Shown here: one piece after another, positions 24,920-34,239 of the stretch
Layout of the letters: every line of letters starts with the position of its first letter
Position numbering within the stretch: position 1 is the stretch's first letter
DNA from: Geobacillus thermocatenulatus
Lineage (GTDB): Bacteria; Bacillota; Bacilli; Bacillales; Anoxybacillaceae
DNA: 64,000 bases
Direction: 5' to 3'
Assembly: GCF_002217655.1 (NCBI RefSeq)
Contig: NZ_NEWK01000001.1
Span: forward strand, 444,001 to 508,000
The notes under the pieces: model-generated
Databases searched by the model: none
The model's input: only the letters and a program-made list of their open reading frames with translations
Told to the model about the DNA's origin: nothing
Program-made: the position numbers and the translations under genes

Positions 24920-26422
24920 ATGGCGAATACGATGCGCATCAGCGGCCTCGCGAGCGGAATGGACATTGACAAAATCGTGAGCGATTTGATGAAAGCGGAG
25001 CGGGCGCCGCTGGATAAATTGAAGCAGAAAAAGCAGCTGCTTGAGTGGCAACGCGATGACTACCGGTCGATGAACACGCTGCTTCAGGGGCTTGACGACT
25101 ATTTGTTTTCCAACATCACGCTCCAAAGCAGCATGCTCAAAAAAACCGTCTCGAGCTCGAATGAATCGGTCGTCACAGCGACGGCGGGCTCGAGTGCGGC
25201 GAACGTGGCGACGACGATGCAAGTCAATCAAGTGGCCACATCGGCTGTCTGGCTGTCCGATGCAGGGACGAGAGTGGACAAGGCGAATTTTTCCGTTGCC
25301 GCTGATGTGACGCTGACGATCAACGTGACAAACGGGGATGGGACTGCGAAGCAGGCGACGATCACGGTGAAGCAAGGAGCGACGTTGGATGCGGTGATCG
25401 CTCAGCTCAATAACAATGCGGATCTTGGCGTCAGCGCGTTTTACGACGAGCAGACCGGGCGGGTTTCAATCATGAAAAAAGAGACGGGGGCGCAGGCGAG
25501 TCTAGTGCTCGCTGACCAGGCGACGGTGGACTTTTTTGCGCAATTAGGGTTTACGAATACTGCAGCGGGGCAGGAGCTGACGGGAAAAACGGCGGGGAAA
25601 GACGCGCAAGTGACGATTAATGGCCTAACGACGACCCGCTCGGCGAATACGTTTACGATCAATGGCGTGACGTACACGCTCAAAGGGACGGGCGCGGCGA
25701 CGGTGTCAGTGGCGACGGACGCGGACGCGATGTTTAACGCCATTAAAGGGTTTGTCGACAAATACAACGACACGATCGACAAAATCAACGCCGAGCTGAA
25801 AGAAGAGCGCTACCGCGACTATCCGCCGCTGACGGATGAGCAAAAAGAAGCGATGACGGAAAAGCAAATCGAGCTGTGGGAAGAAAAGGCGCGCAGCGGA
25901 ATGCTTCGCGGCGATTCGATTTTGTCAAGCGCCTTGAGCCAAATGCGGATGAATTTGTACACGAAAGTTGAAGGGGCGAACATTCCAAGCGGGTTTTCGC
26001 AGCTCGCGCAAATTGGGATTACGACGTCGTCGAATTACCTTGACGGCGGGAAGCTGATCATTGATGAGACGAAGCTGCGGGAGAAAATCAAGGAAAACCC
26101 GGATGCCGTCTATCAGCTGTTCAATCAAGACGGGGCGACGGATGCGGAAAAAGGCATCGCCCGCCGCCTGCGCGATACGATCAAAGCGACGATCGGGAAG
26201 ATTGAGCAAAAAGCGGGGAAGACGATTTGGACGAACCAGCAGTTTGCGATCGGGCGCGATTTAATCGAAATCAATGACCAAATTGACCGCTTCCAAGACC
26301 GTTTGAAACAAATTGAAGACCGCTACTACCGCCAATTCACCGCGATGGAAGAAGCGATTCAGCGCGCCAACCAGCAAAGCATGTATTTGATGAACGCCTT
26401 CGGCGGCGGGACGCAGGGGTAG
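24920..26422 (+). CDS. fliD: Flagellar filament cap protein FliD (HAP2)
   Basis: The protein has 500 residues. The FliD N-terminal domain begins MRISGLASGMDIDKIVSDLM, SGLASGMD being the family hallmark. The C-terminal domain has MFNAIKGFVDKYNDTIDKIN and ends in a long coiled coil, QIDRFQDRLKQIEDRYYRQF. FliD caps the filament and chaperones flagellin polymerisation. It starts 15 bp after flaG, and fliS and fliT follow, as in B. subtilis. Confidence 0.97.
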   Translation: MANTMRISGLASGMDIDKIVSDLMKAERAPLDKLKQKKQLLEWQRDDYRSMNTLLQGLDDYLFSNITLQSSMLKKTVSSSNESVVTATAGSSAANVATTMQVNQVATSAVWLSDAGTRVDKANFSVAADVTLTINVTNGDGTAKQATITVKQGATLDAVIAQLNNNADLGVSAFYDEQTGRVSIMKKETGAQASLVLADQATVDFFAQLGFTNTAAGQELTGKTAGKDAQVTINGLTTTRSANTFTINGVTYTLKGTGAATVSVATDADAMFNAIKGFVDKYNDTIDKINAELKEERYRDYPPLTDEQKEAMTEKQIELWEEKARSGMLRGDSILSSALSQMRMNLYTKVEGANIPSGFSQLAQIGITTSSNYLDGGKLIIDETKLREKIKENPDAVYQLFNQDGATDAEKGIARRLRDTIKATIGKIEQKAGKTIWTNQQFAIGRDLIEINDQIDRFQDRLKQIEDRYYRQFTAMEEAIQRANQQSMYLMNAFGGGTQG

Positions 26423-26547
26423 GCGGGTGAAGGCTCAGGCGCTGTCGTGGTGACGGTGGGGAAATGCCCCCGCCCGCGGATGGCAACAGAGAAAAGAGGT
26501 TCGACGCGGCCCATTGCGCGAACATCGTGGAAAAGGAGTGACGGAAG

Positions 26548-26949
26548 ATGGCGACAAACAATCCGTATCAACACTACCAAGCGAACGCGGTGCAAACGGC
26601 GTCGCCTGGCGAGCTGACGTTGATGCTGTATAACGGGTGCTTGAAGTTTATCAAGCTCGCGCGCCAGGCGATCGAGAAGGGGGACATTGCGGCGCGCAAT
26701 GAGAACTTGATTAAGGCGCAAAACATCATTTTGGAACTGATGAAGACATTGAAGATGGAGTATGAGGTTGCGAAGTCGATGATGACGATGTATGACTACA
26801 TCTACCGCCGTCTGATCGAGGCGAATGTGAAAAGCGATGCGGCGATTTTGGATGAAGTGGAAGGGTATGTCGTCGAGTTTCGCGATACGTGGAAGCAAGT
26901 GATTCAGCTCCATCGGCAGCGCCAATACGCGGAAGGCGGGCAGGTGTAA
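26548..26949 (+). CDS. fliS: Flagellin export chaperone FliS
   Basis: The protein has 133 residues. It starts NPYQHYQANAVQTASPGELT and contains LMLYNGCLKFIKLARQAIEK and NENLIKAQNIILELMKTL, which are diagnostic of FliS. FliS binds the flagellin C-terminus in the cytoplasm. AAAAGGAGTGACGGAAG precedes the start. The stop TAA shares its last base with the fliT start (TAATG), so the two are translationally coupled. Confidence 0.97.
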   Translation: MATNNPYQHYQANAVQTASPGELTLMLYNGCLKFIKLARQAIEKGDIAARNENLIKAQNIILELMKTLKMEYEVAKSMMTMYDYIYRRLIEANVKSDAAILDEVEGYVVEFRDTWKQVIQLHRQRQYAEGGQV

Positions 26950-27302
26950 TGAGCGTCGTGCACGATGTGTGGCGCGCCACGAAGGAGCTGCTGGAGGCGA
27001 CGGCGCTGCCGTGGCCGTCTGAGGATCGGGAAGAGCGGCTTCAAATGGTTGATCGATTGCTTCGGGAGCGCCAGGAGCTCCTTTGGAAGCTGCGTCCGCC
27101 GTACAGCGAGGAAGAGCAGCGGCTTGGCCGCGAGATCATCGCTTGGAATCAGGAGATTGAGAAGCGGCTTCATCAAGTGCGCGATGAGATTCGCGGCGAC
27201 TTGCGGGTGGCAGGGGCGAAGCGGCAGGCGAACGCCCGCTACGTTCATCCGTACGAGCAGCCGCTTTCGTTTGACGGGATGTTTTACGATAAAAAGCGAT
27301 AA
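26949..27302 (+). CDS. fliT: FliT-like flagellar chaperone
   Basis: The protein has 117 residues, helical and highly charged (LRERQELLWKLRPPYSEEEQ, EIIAWNQEIEKRLHQVRDEI). It matches the low-conservation FliT family of Bacillales in size and position. It presumably binds FliD before export. The frame is open from 26889, but the coupled ATG at 26949 (TAATG with fliS) is the natural start. It is the last gene of the operon and faces a convergent gene across a bidirectional terminator. Confidence 0.85.
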   Translation: MSVVHDVWRATKELLEATALPWPSEDREERLQMVDRLLRERQELLWKLRPPYSEEEQRLGREIIAWNQEIEKRLHQVRDEIRGDLRVAGAKRQANARYVHPYEQPLSFDGMFYDKKR

Positions 27303-27305
27303 AGA

Positions 27306-27332
27306 AAAGGACAGCGCCGTGCTGTCCTTTTC
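27306..27332. terminator. Bidirectional terminator between fliT and the HD-GYP gene
   Basis: AAAAGGACAGC (27306-27316) pairs with GCTGTCCTTTT (27322-27332) over a 5-nt loop. It has an A run on one side and a T run on the other, so it serves both convergent transcripts. Confidence 0.9.
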
Positions 27333-27335
27333 GCT

Positions 27336-28415
27336 TCAAACTGCTTTCACAATCGTGATGTTCATCTGTTTCCGCAAGTCGATTTCATACGGGCTTTTCA
27401 GCTCCTCACCCGCGGGATTTTTGATGACGCGGACGATGGGGCGGAGCGGGAAGCCCGGAAACACTTGCGAGACGACGCCGACTTCTCCGGTGTTGAGCTT
27501 AACGGTCGTGGCGACCGGGTAGACGGCGATGTAGGAAAGGAAGAGCTTAATGAGTTCGTAGTCCAAGATGCCGCCGGCGGCGGATAAGTATTCGGCTGCT
27601 TCGTGCGGCGAGTATTGTCTTCGATGGTAGCGCGCCGATGTCAAGGCGTCAAAAACGTCGGCGATGGCAACGATGCGGGCGTATTCGTGAATGTCGTCGC
27701 CCGATAAGGCGCGCGGGTAGCCGCTGCCGTCGCACCGCTCGTGGTGCTGCAAGGCGCAGTGGGCGGAAAAAAGCGAAATGTTGCGCTGGCGCCGCAACAG
27801 CTCGAAGCCGAGATATGTATGGCGGCGGACGATTTCCTTTTCCTCTTCCGTCAAAGCTCCTTTTTTCCGCCAAAGGCCTTCAGGCAGCTGGGTCATGCCG
27901 ATGTCAAACAGCAGCGCGCCGACGCCGAGGTCGAGCAGCTGCTGGGGGCGGTACCCTTTGGCGATGCCGATGACGCCGGCGATCGTGGCGACGTTGACGG
28001 AATGATGGAAAAAGTAGCCGTTTGAGATGACCAAATCCGACAAGTTAATGAGCAAATCTTCTTGTTTGAGCAAGTAGTCCAAGATGTCTTTGAACACTTT
28101 TTCGTACTCTTTTCCCAAATCGAGGGAAGACACGCGGCTGAGCAGCTTTTTTTGCTCGATCAAGGCGGTTATTGTCTCGTACACTTTTTTCACCGCCTGC
28201 TGGCGCACGGTCGGGCTGATCAATGGCAGCGGGCGGATGTCATAGGTTTGTTTGTCGTCAATATAAATGTATTGAACCCCTTTTTGCGCCAACGAGCGGA
28301 TGTAGCCGCTGGTCAGCCGGACGCCGCGCGAGAGCAGCACGCTGCCGTTGGCGGCGAACAAGTCGACGGCGAGCACGTCGCCGCTTTTTGCATGGGAAAT
28401 ATGGATCTTTCGCAT
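27336..28415 (-). CDS. HD-GYP-family protein with degenerate HD motif
   Basis: The protein has 359 residues. The N-terminal region (1-110, SGDVLAVDLFAANGSVLLSR) is the usual DUF3391-like cap. The HD-GYP domain follows, with FFHHSVNVATIAGVIGIAKG, EIVRRHTYLGFELLRRQRNI, and an intact HHERCDGSGYPRALSGDDI (224-242) and ARIVAIADVFDALTSARYH. However the central HD is replaced: LLFDIGMTQLPEGL places Phe at residue 170 where the metal-binding His should be. Cyclic-di-GMP hydrolysis is therefore doubtful and a binding or signalling role is possible. It is convergent with the flagellar operon. Confidence 0.88.
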   Translation of the reverse strand: MRKIHISHAKSGDVLAVDLFAANGSVLLSRGVRLTSGYIRSLAQKGVQYIYIDDKQTYDIRPLPLISPTVRQQAVKKVYETITALIEQKKLLSRVSSLDLGKEYEKVFKDILDYLLKQEDLLINLSDLVISNGYFFHHSVNVATIAGVIGIAKGYRPQQLLDLGVGALLFDIGMTQLPEGLWRKKGALTEEEKEIVRRHTYLGFELLRRQRNISLFSAHCALQHHERCDGSGYPRALSGDDIHEYARIVAIADVFDALTSARYHRRQYSPHEAAEYLSAAGGILDYELIKLFLSYIAVYPVATTVKLNTGEVGVVSQVFPGFPLRPIVRVIKNPAGEELKSPYEIDLRKQMNITIVKAV

Positions 28416-28590
28416 CGTTCACACACTCCGTACTTTCCACACCGATTAAGAAAAAACACCCATGCCTATTTTACCATATTTTCCTATGATTTTCACAAAA
28501 TCTTCGAAAATATTTTTGATTGAAGCAGGGGTTTGATGGGTAATGAAAGAATGTAGGGATCTATAGTTTGAAAATAAGGAGTGGTCAGCC

Positions 28591-29139
28591 ATGATGTATC
28601 ACATTCGCGGGGAAAACATCGACGTCACACCTGCGTTGCGCGAGTACGTGGAGAAAAAAATCGGCAAATTGGAGCGCTATTTTGACCGCACCGATGACGT
28701 GAATGTCCATGTCAATTTAAAAGTCTACAACGATGGACAAGGGAAAATCGAAGTGACCATTCCGATGCCACATTTGTTGCTTCGGGCGGAAGAGCGCCAT
28801 GAAGACATGTATGCGGCGATCGATTTAGTAGCCGATAAACTCGAGCGGCAAATCCGCAAACATAAAACGAAAGTCAATCGGAAGCTGCGCGACCGCGAAA
28901 AAGAAGCGAAGATGGCTGCCCCTGTGCCAAGCGGCGCTTCTGCGGCAGAGAGCGAAGACGAGTTTGAAATCGTGCGCACGAAACACTTCAGCTTGAAGCC
29001 GATGGACAGCGAAGAGGCGATTTTGCAGATGAATTTGTTGGGGCACAACTTCTTCATTTTCACCAATGCGGAAACAAACCGGACGAACATCGTCTACCGC
29101 CGCAAGGACGGAAAATACGGATTGATCGAGGCGAATTAA
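28591..29139 (+). CDS. hpf: Long-form ribosome hibernation promoting factor
   Basis: The protein has 182 residues, the length of the long HPF that dimerises 70S into 100S ribosomes. The N-terminal domain is IRGENIDVTPALREYVEKKI, GKLERYFDRTDDVNVHVNLK. The C-terminal dimerisation domain is EIVRTKHFSLKPMDSEEAIL, QMNLLGHNFFIFTNAETNRT. It corresponds to YvyD of B. subtilis. The B. subtilis gene is under sigma-B and sigma-H; here AGGGGTTT (28527) and GAAT (28549) are only a weak sigma-H-like match. A GC hairpin (CCCCTGC/GCAGGGG) follows at 29161-29184. Confidence 0.96.
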   Translation: MMYHIRGENIDVTPALREYVEKKIGKLERYFDRTDDVNVHVNLKVYNDGQGKIEVTIPMPHLLLRAEERHEDMYAAIDLVADKLERQIRKHKTKVNRKLRDREKEAKMAAPVPSGASAAESEDEFEIVRTKHFSLKPMDSEEAILQMNLLGHNFFIFTNAETNRTNIVYRRKDGKYGLIEAN

Positions 29140-29224
29140 ACGGTTGCCTCTTGTGCACATCCCCTGCTTTTTTGGGCAGGGGATGTTATAATATGCATGT
29201 GAAAAATCAAAATGGGGGAGAGCA

Positions 29225-29698
29225 ATGGAGGAATTGTTGCGTCAAATTTTGTCCAAGTTGGACAACATGGAAAAAGGGTTTTTGGTGTTCCAAGAAGAAA
29301 CTCGCCAACGGTTTGAGCAGATGGATGGCCGCTTGACGGAGATGAACGGACGCCTCGTCGGCCTCGAACGGGAAATGGGCGTAGTGAAAGAGCGGTTAGA
29401 CCGTATGGAAACGCGGTTGAATGGCGTAGAGGCCCGGTTGGACGGCGTGGAGACGCGGTTGAATGGCGTAGAGGCCCGGTTGGACGGCGTGGAAACGCGG
29501 TTGAATGGTGTGGAAACTGAATTGGAGGAAGTGAAAGAGACGCTTGATCGGGTCGAAACGCAGCTTGTGGATGATGTGCAAATCTTGCTTCGCAAGATTC
29601 ACGAAAAAGTGGAGGAAAAAAGTTTCGAAATTTATGCGCTGAATCGGCGGCTTCACCATGCGGAAGCGGCGATTGAGCAACTTCAGTCCAAGGCGTGA
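29225..29698 (+). CDS. Heptad-repeat coiled-coil protein
   Basis: The protein has 157 residues and no signal peptide. It begins MEELLRQILSKLDNMEKGFL and then forms a long coiled coil built of seven-residue units alternating TRLNGVE and ARLDGVE (about residues 63-97). The tail (QLVDDVQILLRKIHEKVEEK) is helical too. No catalytic domain is present. The DNA underlying the repeats is a nearly perfect 42-bp tandem. Related small heptad-repeat proteins are common in Geobacillus, but I know of no established function. The ribosome-binding site is GGGGGAGAGC. Confidence 0.75.
   Translation: MEELLRQILSKLDNMEKGFLVFQEETRQRFEQMDGRLTEMNGRLVGLEREMGVVKERLDRMETRLNGVEARLDGVETRLNGVEARLDGVETRLNGVETELEEVKETLDRVETQLVDDVQILLRKIHEKVEEKSFEIYALNRRLHHAEAAIEQLQSKA
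29411..29515 (+). repeat. 42-bp tandem repeat in the coiled-coil gene
   Basis: Two nearly identical 42-bp units (29411-29452 and 29453-29494, differing at the last base) are followed by a half unit (29495-29515). Each begins ACGCGGTTGAATGGCGTAGA and encodes TRLNGVEARLDGVE. The two 21-bp halves are themselves related. Confidence 0.9.
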
Positions 29699-29727
29699 TT
29701 CCCTCTTTTGGACATGCCCCTCTCGAA

Positions 29728-29824
29728 AAGGCTGGTGATCTAGTGAAAAGTCCTGTAAAATGACCGCTTCTCTTTCAGTCGAAAGCAATGATTTCGGCGA
29801 AATTGGTCGTTTTTCACCAGCCCT
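29728..29824. repeat. Dispersed inverted-repeat element, copy C (short)
   Basis: The ends are AAGGCTGGTGA (29728-29738) and TTCACCAGCCCT (29813-29824). At 97 bp it is shorter than the other copies and lacks their TTCTCAAAT interior. It lies just upstream of the secA promoter. Confidence 0.75.
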
Positions 29825-29841
29825 CTAAGCCTGTGCAACAG

Positions 29842-29870
29842 TTGTCACTGATCCCTGTAAATGATATGAT
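29842..29870 (+). promoter_or_regulatory. Sigma-A promoter of secA
   Basis: TTGTCA (29842-29847) and TATGAT (29865-29870) are separated by 17 bp, each one mismatch from consensus, 37 bp before the secA start. Confidence 0.7.
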
Positions 29871-29907
29871 GAAGAAGTGAGTCCATGAAAAATAAGGAGC
29901 GTTTCCT

Positions 29908-32421
29908 ATGCTTGGAGTCTTAAAAAAAGTATTTGACCCGAACAAGCGTCAGTTGGCAAGGCTTGAGAAAATTGCCGATCAAGTCGACGCGCTCGGTCCG
30001 GAGATGGCGCGGTTGTCGGATGACGAGCTGCGGCAAAAAACCGAGGAATTCAAAGCCCGCTACCGACAAGGCGAATCGCTCGATGATTTGCTTGTTGAGG
30101 CGTTTGCCGTCGTGCGTGAAGGAGCGAAGCGCGTTCTTGGCTTGTATCCATATAAAGTGCAAATTATGGGCGGCGTCGTCTTGCATGAAGGCGACATCGC
30201 CGAGATGAAAACGGGGGAAGGGAAAACGTTGACGGCGACGATGCCCGTCTATTTGAACGCCTTGACGGGGCGCGGCGTGCATGTCGTGACGGTCAACGAA
30301 TACTTGGCGACGCGCGATGCGACGGAGATGGGCAAGCTGTACGAGTTTTTGGGCATGACCGTCGGCTTGAACTTAAGCGGCATGTCGCGCGAGGAGAAGC
30401 AGGCGGCGTACAACGCCGACATTACGTACGGGACGAACAACGAGTTCGGCTTTGACTATTTGCGCGACAACATGGTGCTCTATAAAGAGCACATTGTGCA
30501 GCGGCCGCTCTATTATGCGATCATCGACGAGGTCGACTCGATTTTGATCGATGAAGCGCGTACGCCGCTCATCATTTCAGGGACGGCGCAGAAGTCGACC
30601 AAGCTGTATGTGCAGGCGAATGCGTTTGTCCGCACGCTGCGCAAAGATGTCGATTACACATACGATGAAAAGACGAAAAGCGTCCAGCTGACGGAAGAAG
30701 GAATCAACAAAGCGGAGCGCGCGTTTGGCATCGACAACTTGTTCGATTTGAAACACGTCACGCTCAATCACCATATTCAGCTGGCGCTAAGGGCGCACGT
30801 GACGATGCAACGCGATGTCGACTATGTCGTGCAAGACGGAAAAGTGATCATCGTCGACCCGTTCACCGGGCGTTTGATGCACGGACGCCGTTACAGCGAT
30901 GGGCTTCATCAAGCCATTGAGGCGAAAGAGGGGCTCGAGATTCAAAACGAGTCGATGACCTTAGCCACGATTACGTTCCAAAACTATTTCCGCATGTATG
31001 AAAAATTGGCGGGGATGACGGGGACAGCGAAGACGGAAGAGGAAGAGTTCCGGAACATTTACAACATGCGCGTCGTCGTCATTCCGACGAACCGCCCGGT
31101 CATCCGCGAAGACCGTCCGGATTTGATCTACCGGACGATGGAAGGGAAATTCCGCGCCGTGGTCGAGGACATCGCCGCCCGCCATGCGAAAGGGCAGCCG
31201 GTGTTGGTCGGCACGGTGGCGATCGAAACGTCCGAGATGTTGTCGGAGATGCTGAAAAAACGCGGCATTCCGCATAACGTTTTAAACGCGAAAAACCATG
31301 CGAAAGAGGCGGAAATCATCGCTCAAGCCGGGCAAAAAGGCGCGGTGACGATCGCGACGAACATGGCTGGGCGCGGGACGGACATTAAGCTTGGCGAAGG
31401 GGTCAAGGAGCTTGGCGGGCTCGCGGTCATCGGCACGGAGCGGCATGAGAGCCGGCGGATCGACAACCAGCTGCGCGGCCGCTCGGGACGCCAAGGCGAC
31501 CCTGGGGTGTCGCAGTTTTACTTGTCGCTTGAGGATGAATTGATGCGCCGCTTCGGCTCTGAAAGCCTCATGGCGATGATGGACCGCTTGGGAATGGACG
31601 ATTCGCAGCCGATCCAAAGCAAAATGATGACACGGGCCGTCGAGTCGGCGCAAAAACGGGTCGAAGGCAACAACTTCGACGCCCGCAAACAGCTGCTTCA
31701 ATATGACGACGTCCTGCGCGAGCAGCGGGAAATCATTTACCGCCAGCGCTATGAGGTGCTCGATTCCGACAACTTGCGCGGCATTATCGAAAAGATGATC
31801 CAATCGGTGATCGAGCGCGTCGTCAACGCTCATACGCCGAAAGAAGAGGTGCCGGAAGAATGGAATTTGAAAGGGCTCGTTGAGTATCTCAATGCCCATC
31901 TGCTTCCGGAAGGGGATGTGACGGAAGCGGACTTGCGCGGCAAAGAGCCCGAAGAGATGATCGAGCTGATTTGGGAAAAAGTAAAAGTGCGCTATGATGA
32001 GAAAGAAGCGCAAATCCCGCCAGAGCAAATGCGCGAATTTGAACGCGTCGTCGTCTTGCGCGCTGTCGATATGAAATGGATGAACCATATCGACGCGATG
32101 GAGCAGCTCCGCCAAGGCATCCATTTGCGTGCGTACGGGCAAGTTGACCCGCTGCGCGAATACCAAATGGAAGGCTATGCGATGTTTGAAAACATGATTG
32201 CCGCGATCGAAGAGGAAGTCGCGACGTATATCATGAAAGCGGAAATCCATCAAAACCTCGAACGCCAAGAAGTGGCGAAAGGCGAAGCCGTGCATCCGAA
32301 AGAAGACGGCGAAGAGCCGAAGCGAAAACCGGTCCGCAAGGCGGTGCGCGTCGGCCGCAACGACCCGTGCCCGTGCGGCAGCGGGAAAAAATATAAACAT
32401 TGTTGCGGAAGAGTGGTATAA
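29908..32421 (+). CDS. secA: Preprotein translocase ATPase SecA
   Basis: This 837-residue protein has the complete SecA architecture: Walker [18 protein letters not shown] (about 101-117), DEAD-type [20 protein letters not shown] near 208, the second helicase domain [40 protein letters not shown], and the C-terminal zinc/SecB-binding motif [16 protein letters not shown]. It drives protein export through SecYEG. It has its own promoter and a strong terminator, and prfB follows as in B. subtilis. Confidence 0.99.
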   Translation: MLGVLKKVFDPNKRQLARLEKIADQVDALGPEMARLSDDELRQKTEEFKARYRQGESLDDLLVEAFAVVREGAKRVLGLYPYKVQIMGGVVLHEGDIAEMKTGEGKTLTATMPVYLNALTGRGVHVVTVNEYLATRDATEMGKLYEFLGMTVGLNLSGMSREEKQAAYNADITYGTNNEFGFDYLRDNMVLYKEHIVQRPLYYAIIDEVDSILIDEARTPLIISGTAQKSTKLYVQANAFVRTLRKDVDYTYDEKTKSVQLTEEGINKAERAFGIDNLFDLKHVTLNHHIQLALRAHVTMQRDVDYVVQDGKVIIVDPFTGRLMHGRRYSDGLHQAIEAKEGLEIQNESMTLATITFQNYFRMYEKLAGMTGTAKTEEEEFRNIYNMRVVVIPTNRPVIREDRPDLIYRTMEGKFRAVVEDIAARHAKGQPVLVGTVAIETSEMLSEMLKKRGIPHNVLNAKNHAKEAEIIAQAGQKGAVTIATNMAGRGTDIKLGEGVKELGGLAVIGTERHESRRIDNQLRGRSGRQGDPGVSQFYLSLEDELMRRFGSESLMAMMDRLGMDDSQPIQSKMMTRAVESAQKRVEGNNFDARKQLLQYDDVLREQREIIYRQRYEVLDSDNLRGIIEKMIQSVIERVVNAHTPKEEVPEEWNLKGLVEYLNAHLLPEGDVTEADLRGKEPEEMIELIWEKVKVRYDEKEAQIPPEQMREFERVVVLRAVDMKWMNHIDAMEQLRQGIHLRAYGQVDPLREYQMEGYAMFENMIAAIEEEVATYIMKAEIHQNLERQEVAKGEAVHPKEDGEEPKRKPVRKAVRVGRNDPCPCGSGKKYKHCCGRVV

Positions 32422-32436
32422 CCGTTTATAAATAAT

Positions 32437-32460
32437 AAAGGGAGGCTCGGCCTCCCTTTT
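32437..32460 (+). terminator. Terminator after secA
   Basis: AAAGGGAGGC (32437-32446) pairs with GCCTCCCTTT (32450-32459) around a TCG loop, followed by T. Confidence 0.9.
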
Positions 32461-32514
32461 GAATGGCACATCTCCATCATTCGCATACTATATTCATGAT
32501 GAGGTGAGGACAAC

Positions 32515-33619
32515 ATGATCGATTTGGTGGAAATCAAGCAAGAGCTTGAGAAAATGGCTAAGCGATTAGCGGAAATCAGGGGGTCTCTTTGACCTCGAAG
32601 CGAAGCAGGCGCGCATTCGCGAATTAGAAGAGCAAATGGCGGCGCCCAACTTTTGGGATGATCAAAAGGCGGCGCAGGCGGTCATTTCCGAAGCGAATGC
32701 GCTCAAAGATCTCGTCGAGGAATTTTCCTCGCTTGAAGAACGGTTTGACAACTTGGAAGTGACGTACGAATTGCTCAAGGAAGAGCCGGATGACGAGCTG
32801 CAAGCTGAACTCGTCGAGGAAGCGAAAAAGCTGATGAAAGACTTCAGCGAGTTTGAGCTGCAGCTGCTGCTCAATGAGCCGTACGATCAAAACAACGCTA
32901 TTTTGGAGCTCCACCCGGGCGCGGGCGGCACGGAGTCGCAAGACTGGGCGTCGATGCTGTTGCGCATGTACACGCGCTGGGCGGAGAAAAAAGGGTTTAA
33001 AGTCGAGACGCTCGATTACCTCCCGGGCGAGGAAGCGGGGATTAAAAGCGTCACGCTGCTCATTAAAGGGCACAACGCCTACGGCTACTTAAAGGCGGAA
33101 AAAGGGGTGCATCGGCTGGTTCGCATCTCGCCGTTTGACGCCTCGGGCCGCCGCCATACATCGTTCGTGTCGTGCGAGGTTGTGCCGGAGATGGATGATA
33201 ACATTGAAATTGAGATCCGGCCGGAAGAGCTGAAAATCGACACATACCGCTCAAGCGGCGCGGGCGGGCAGCACGTCAACACGACCGACTCGGCCGTGCG
33301 CATCACCCACTTGCCGACCGGGATCGTCGTCACGTGCCAGTCGGAGCGGTCGCAAATTAAAAACCGCGAAAAAGCGATGAACATGTTGAAGGCGAAATTG
33401 TACCAAAAGAAACTCGAGGAGCAGCAAGCCGAGCTCGCTGAGCTGCGCGGCGAGCAAAAAGAAATCGGCTGGGGCAACCAAATTCGTTCGTACGTCTTCC
33501 ATCCGTATTCGCTTGTCAAAGACCATCGGACGAATGTGGAGGTCGGCAATGTGCAAGCGGTGATGGATGGGGAAATTGATGTGTTCATCGACGCGTATTT
33601 GCGTGCGAAGTTGAAGTAA
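32515..33619 (+). CDS. prfB: Peptide chain release factor 2 (programmed +1 frameshift)
   Basis: The first 25 codons run from ATG 32515 to an in-frame TGA at 32590. The second frame opens at GAC 32591 and continues to 33619, giving 367 residues. RF2 hallmarks are [16 protein letters not shown] (the SPF anticodon-like tripeptide) and [17 protein letters not shown] (the GGQ catalytic loop). RF2 reads UGA and UAA, and the internal UGA makes its synthesis self-regulated. Upstream GAGGTGAGGACAAC is the ribosome-binding site. Confidence 0.98.
32578..32593 (+). other. prfB +1 recoding site
   Basis: AGGGGGTCTCTTTGAC holds the Shine-Dalgarno-like AGGGGG three bases before CTT-TGA-C. This is the canonical RF2 slippery site: slippage of the CTT tRNA onto TTT moves the ribosome into the +1 frame. 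Confidence 0.95.
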
Positions 33620-33620
33620 A

Positions 33621-33646
33621 GGGCGATCATCGGATCGTCCTTTTTT
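33621..33646 (+). terminator. Terminator after prfB (copy 1 of a duplicated hairpin)
   Basis: GGGCGATC (33621-33628) pairs with GATCGTCC (33633-33640), followed by six T. The same 26-bp sequence recurs at 34239-34264, on the other side of the toxin-antitoxin pair. Confidence 0.9.
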
Positions 33647-33671
33647 CGCTTTAAAATCGTGTTTTGACCTT

Positions 33672-33700
33672 TTGACGCATCCATGCTTTCGTGATACGGT
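33672..33700 (+). promoter_or_regulatory. Promoter of the toxin-antitoxin pair
   Basis: TTGACG (33672-33677) and TACGGT (33695-33700) are 17 bp apart, 30 bp before the antitoxin start. The -10 is poor, as expected for an autoregulated operon. Confidence 0.45.
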
Positions 33701-33730
33701 AAAGGTAATGATTAAGGAAAAAGGAGGGCG

Positions 33731-33991
33731 ATGGCTTTGGCTGTGCGTAAACAATTGCTTTACGAACTGATTGACCGGTTGGATGAAACGGATCATCAAA
33801 CCGCGTACGATTTTTTGATGTACTTGCTTGATCGGTCCAGAAAGGAACGAATGGTATGGGAGCGGATTGACGAAACAGATGAAGAAGAAGCGTTGACGAA
33901 AGAAGAGCGCCAGCAGCTGCAAAGCGATGAAGGGTATATCACCGGAGGAGAAGCCAAACGTGAATTCGGGCTACAGGTTGATTTACCGTAG
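33731..33991 (+). CDS. Antitoxin of a ParE/RelE-type pair
   Basis: The protein has 86 residues, acidic. A helical N-terminus (VRKQLLYELIDRLDETDHQT, AYDFLMYLLDRSRKE) could bind DNA as a dimer, and an acidic C-terminal tail (DETDEEEALTKEERQQLQSD) would wrap the basic toxin. The assignment rests mainly on the gene organisation: it precedes and overlaps by 32 bp a recognisable RelE-fold toxin. A ribosome-binding site AAAGGAGGGCG is present upstream. Confidence 0.8.
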   Translation: MALAVRKQLLYELIDRLDETDHQTAYDFLMYLLDRSRKERMVWERIDETDEEEALTKEERQQLQSDEGYITGGEAKREFGLQVDLP

Positions 33992-34220
33992 GGCCGCAGT
34001 CAAATTCATCGCTAGGCAAGAAAAAGAGGTTCAAGAACGGTTGGCCTCTGGATTGCAAGGTCTGCTTGCGATCCCGCCGCAGGGGGATATAAAAAAGTTG
34101 AAGGGGCAGGATGGATTATATCGGCTGCGGGTCCGAACATATCGTGTTTTGTTTCGCATCGATCATGATGAACGAATCATCTATATTGAGGCGATCGGCA
34201 ACCGCGGGGATGTGTATTGA
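33960..34220 (+). CDS. RelE/ParE-family toxin
   Basis: The protein has 86 residues and is basic. YRLIYRRAAVKFIARQEKEV, KLKGQDGLYRLRVRTYRVLF, and IIYIEAIGNRGDVY give the RelE/ParE fold; the GLYRLRVRTYRVLF strand and the C-terminal IGNRGDVY are typical of mRNA-cleaving RelE-like toxins. GGAGGAGAAGCCAAAC favours GTG 33960; an in-frame ATG at 33927 is possible. Its target (ribosome-bound mRNA or gyrase) cannot be decided from sequence. Confidence 0.9.
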   Translation: MNSGYRLIYRRAAVKFIARQEKEVQERLASGLQGLLAIPPQGDIKKLKGQDGLYRLRVRTYRVLFRIDHDERIIYIEAIGNRGDVY

Positions 34221-34239
34221 GGCTTGTATTTTTTGGCTA

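Noticed and set aside
29411-29515. Tandem repeats considered as a CRISPR-like array
   Set aside because: There are no unique spacers; the repeat is contiguous and in frame inside a coiled-coil gene.
31282-32469. 395-codon open frame antisense to secA
   Set aside because: It is a shadow of the GC-biased secA codons; no ribosome-binding site, no recognisable domain, and the plus-strand protein is unmistakable.
32515-32592. Apparent short gene or broken start of prfB
   Set aside because: The in-frame TGA is the known RF2 recoding site with Shine-Dalgarno-like AGGGGG and CTTTGAC, not a mutation.
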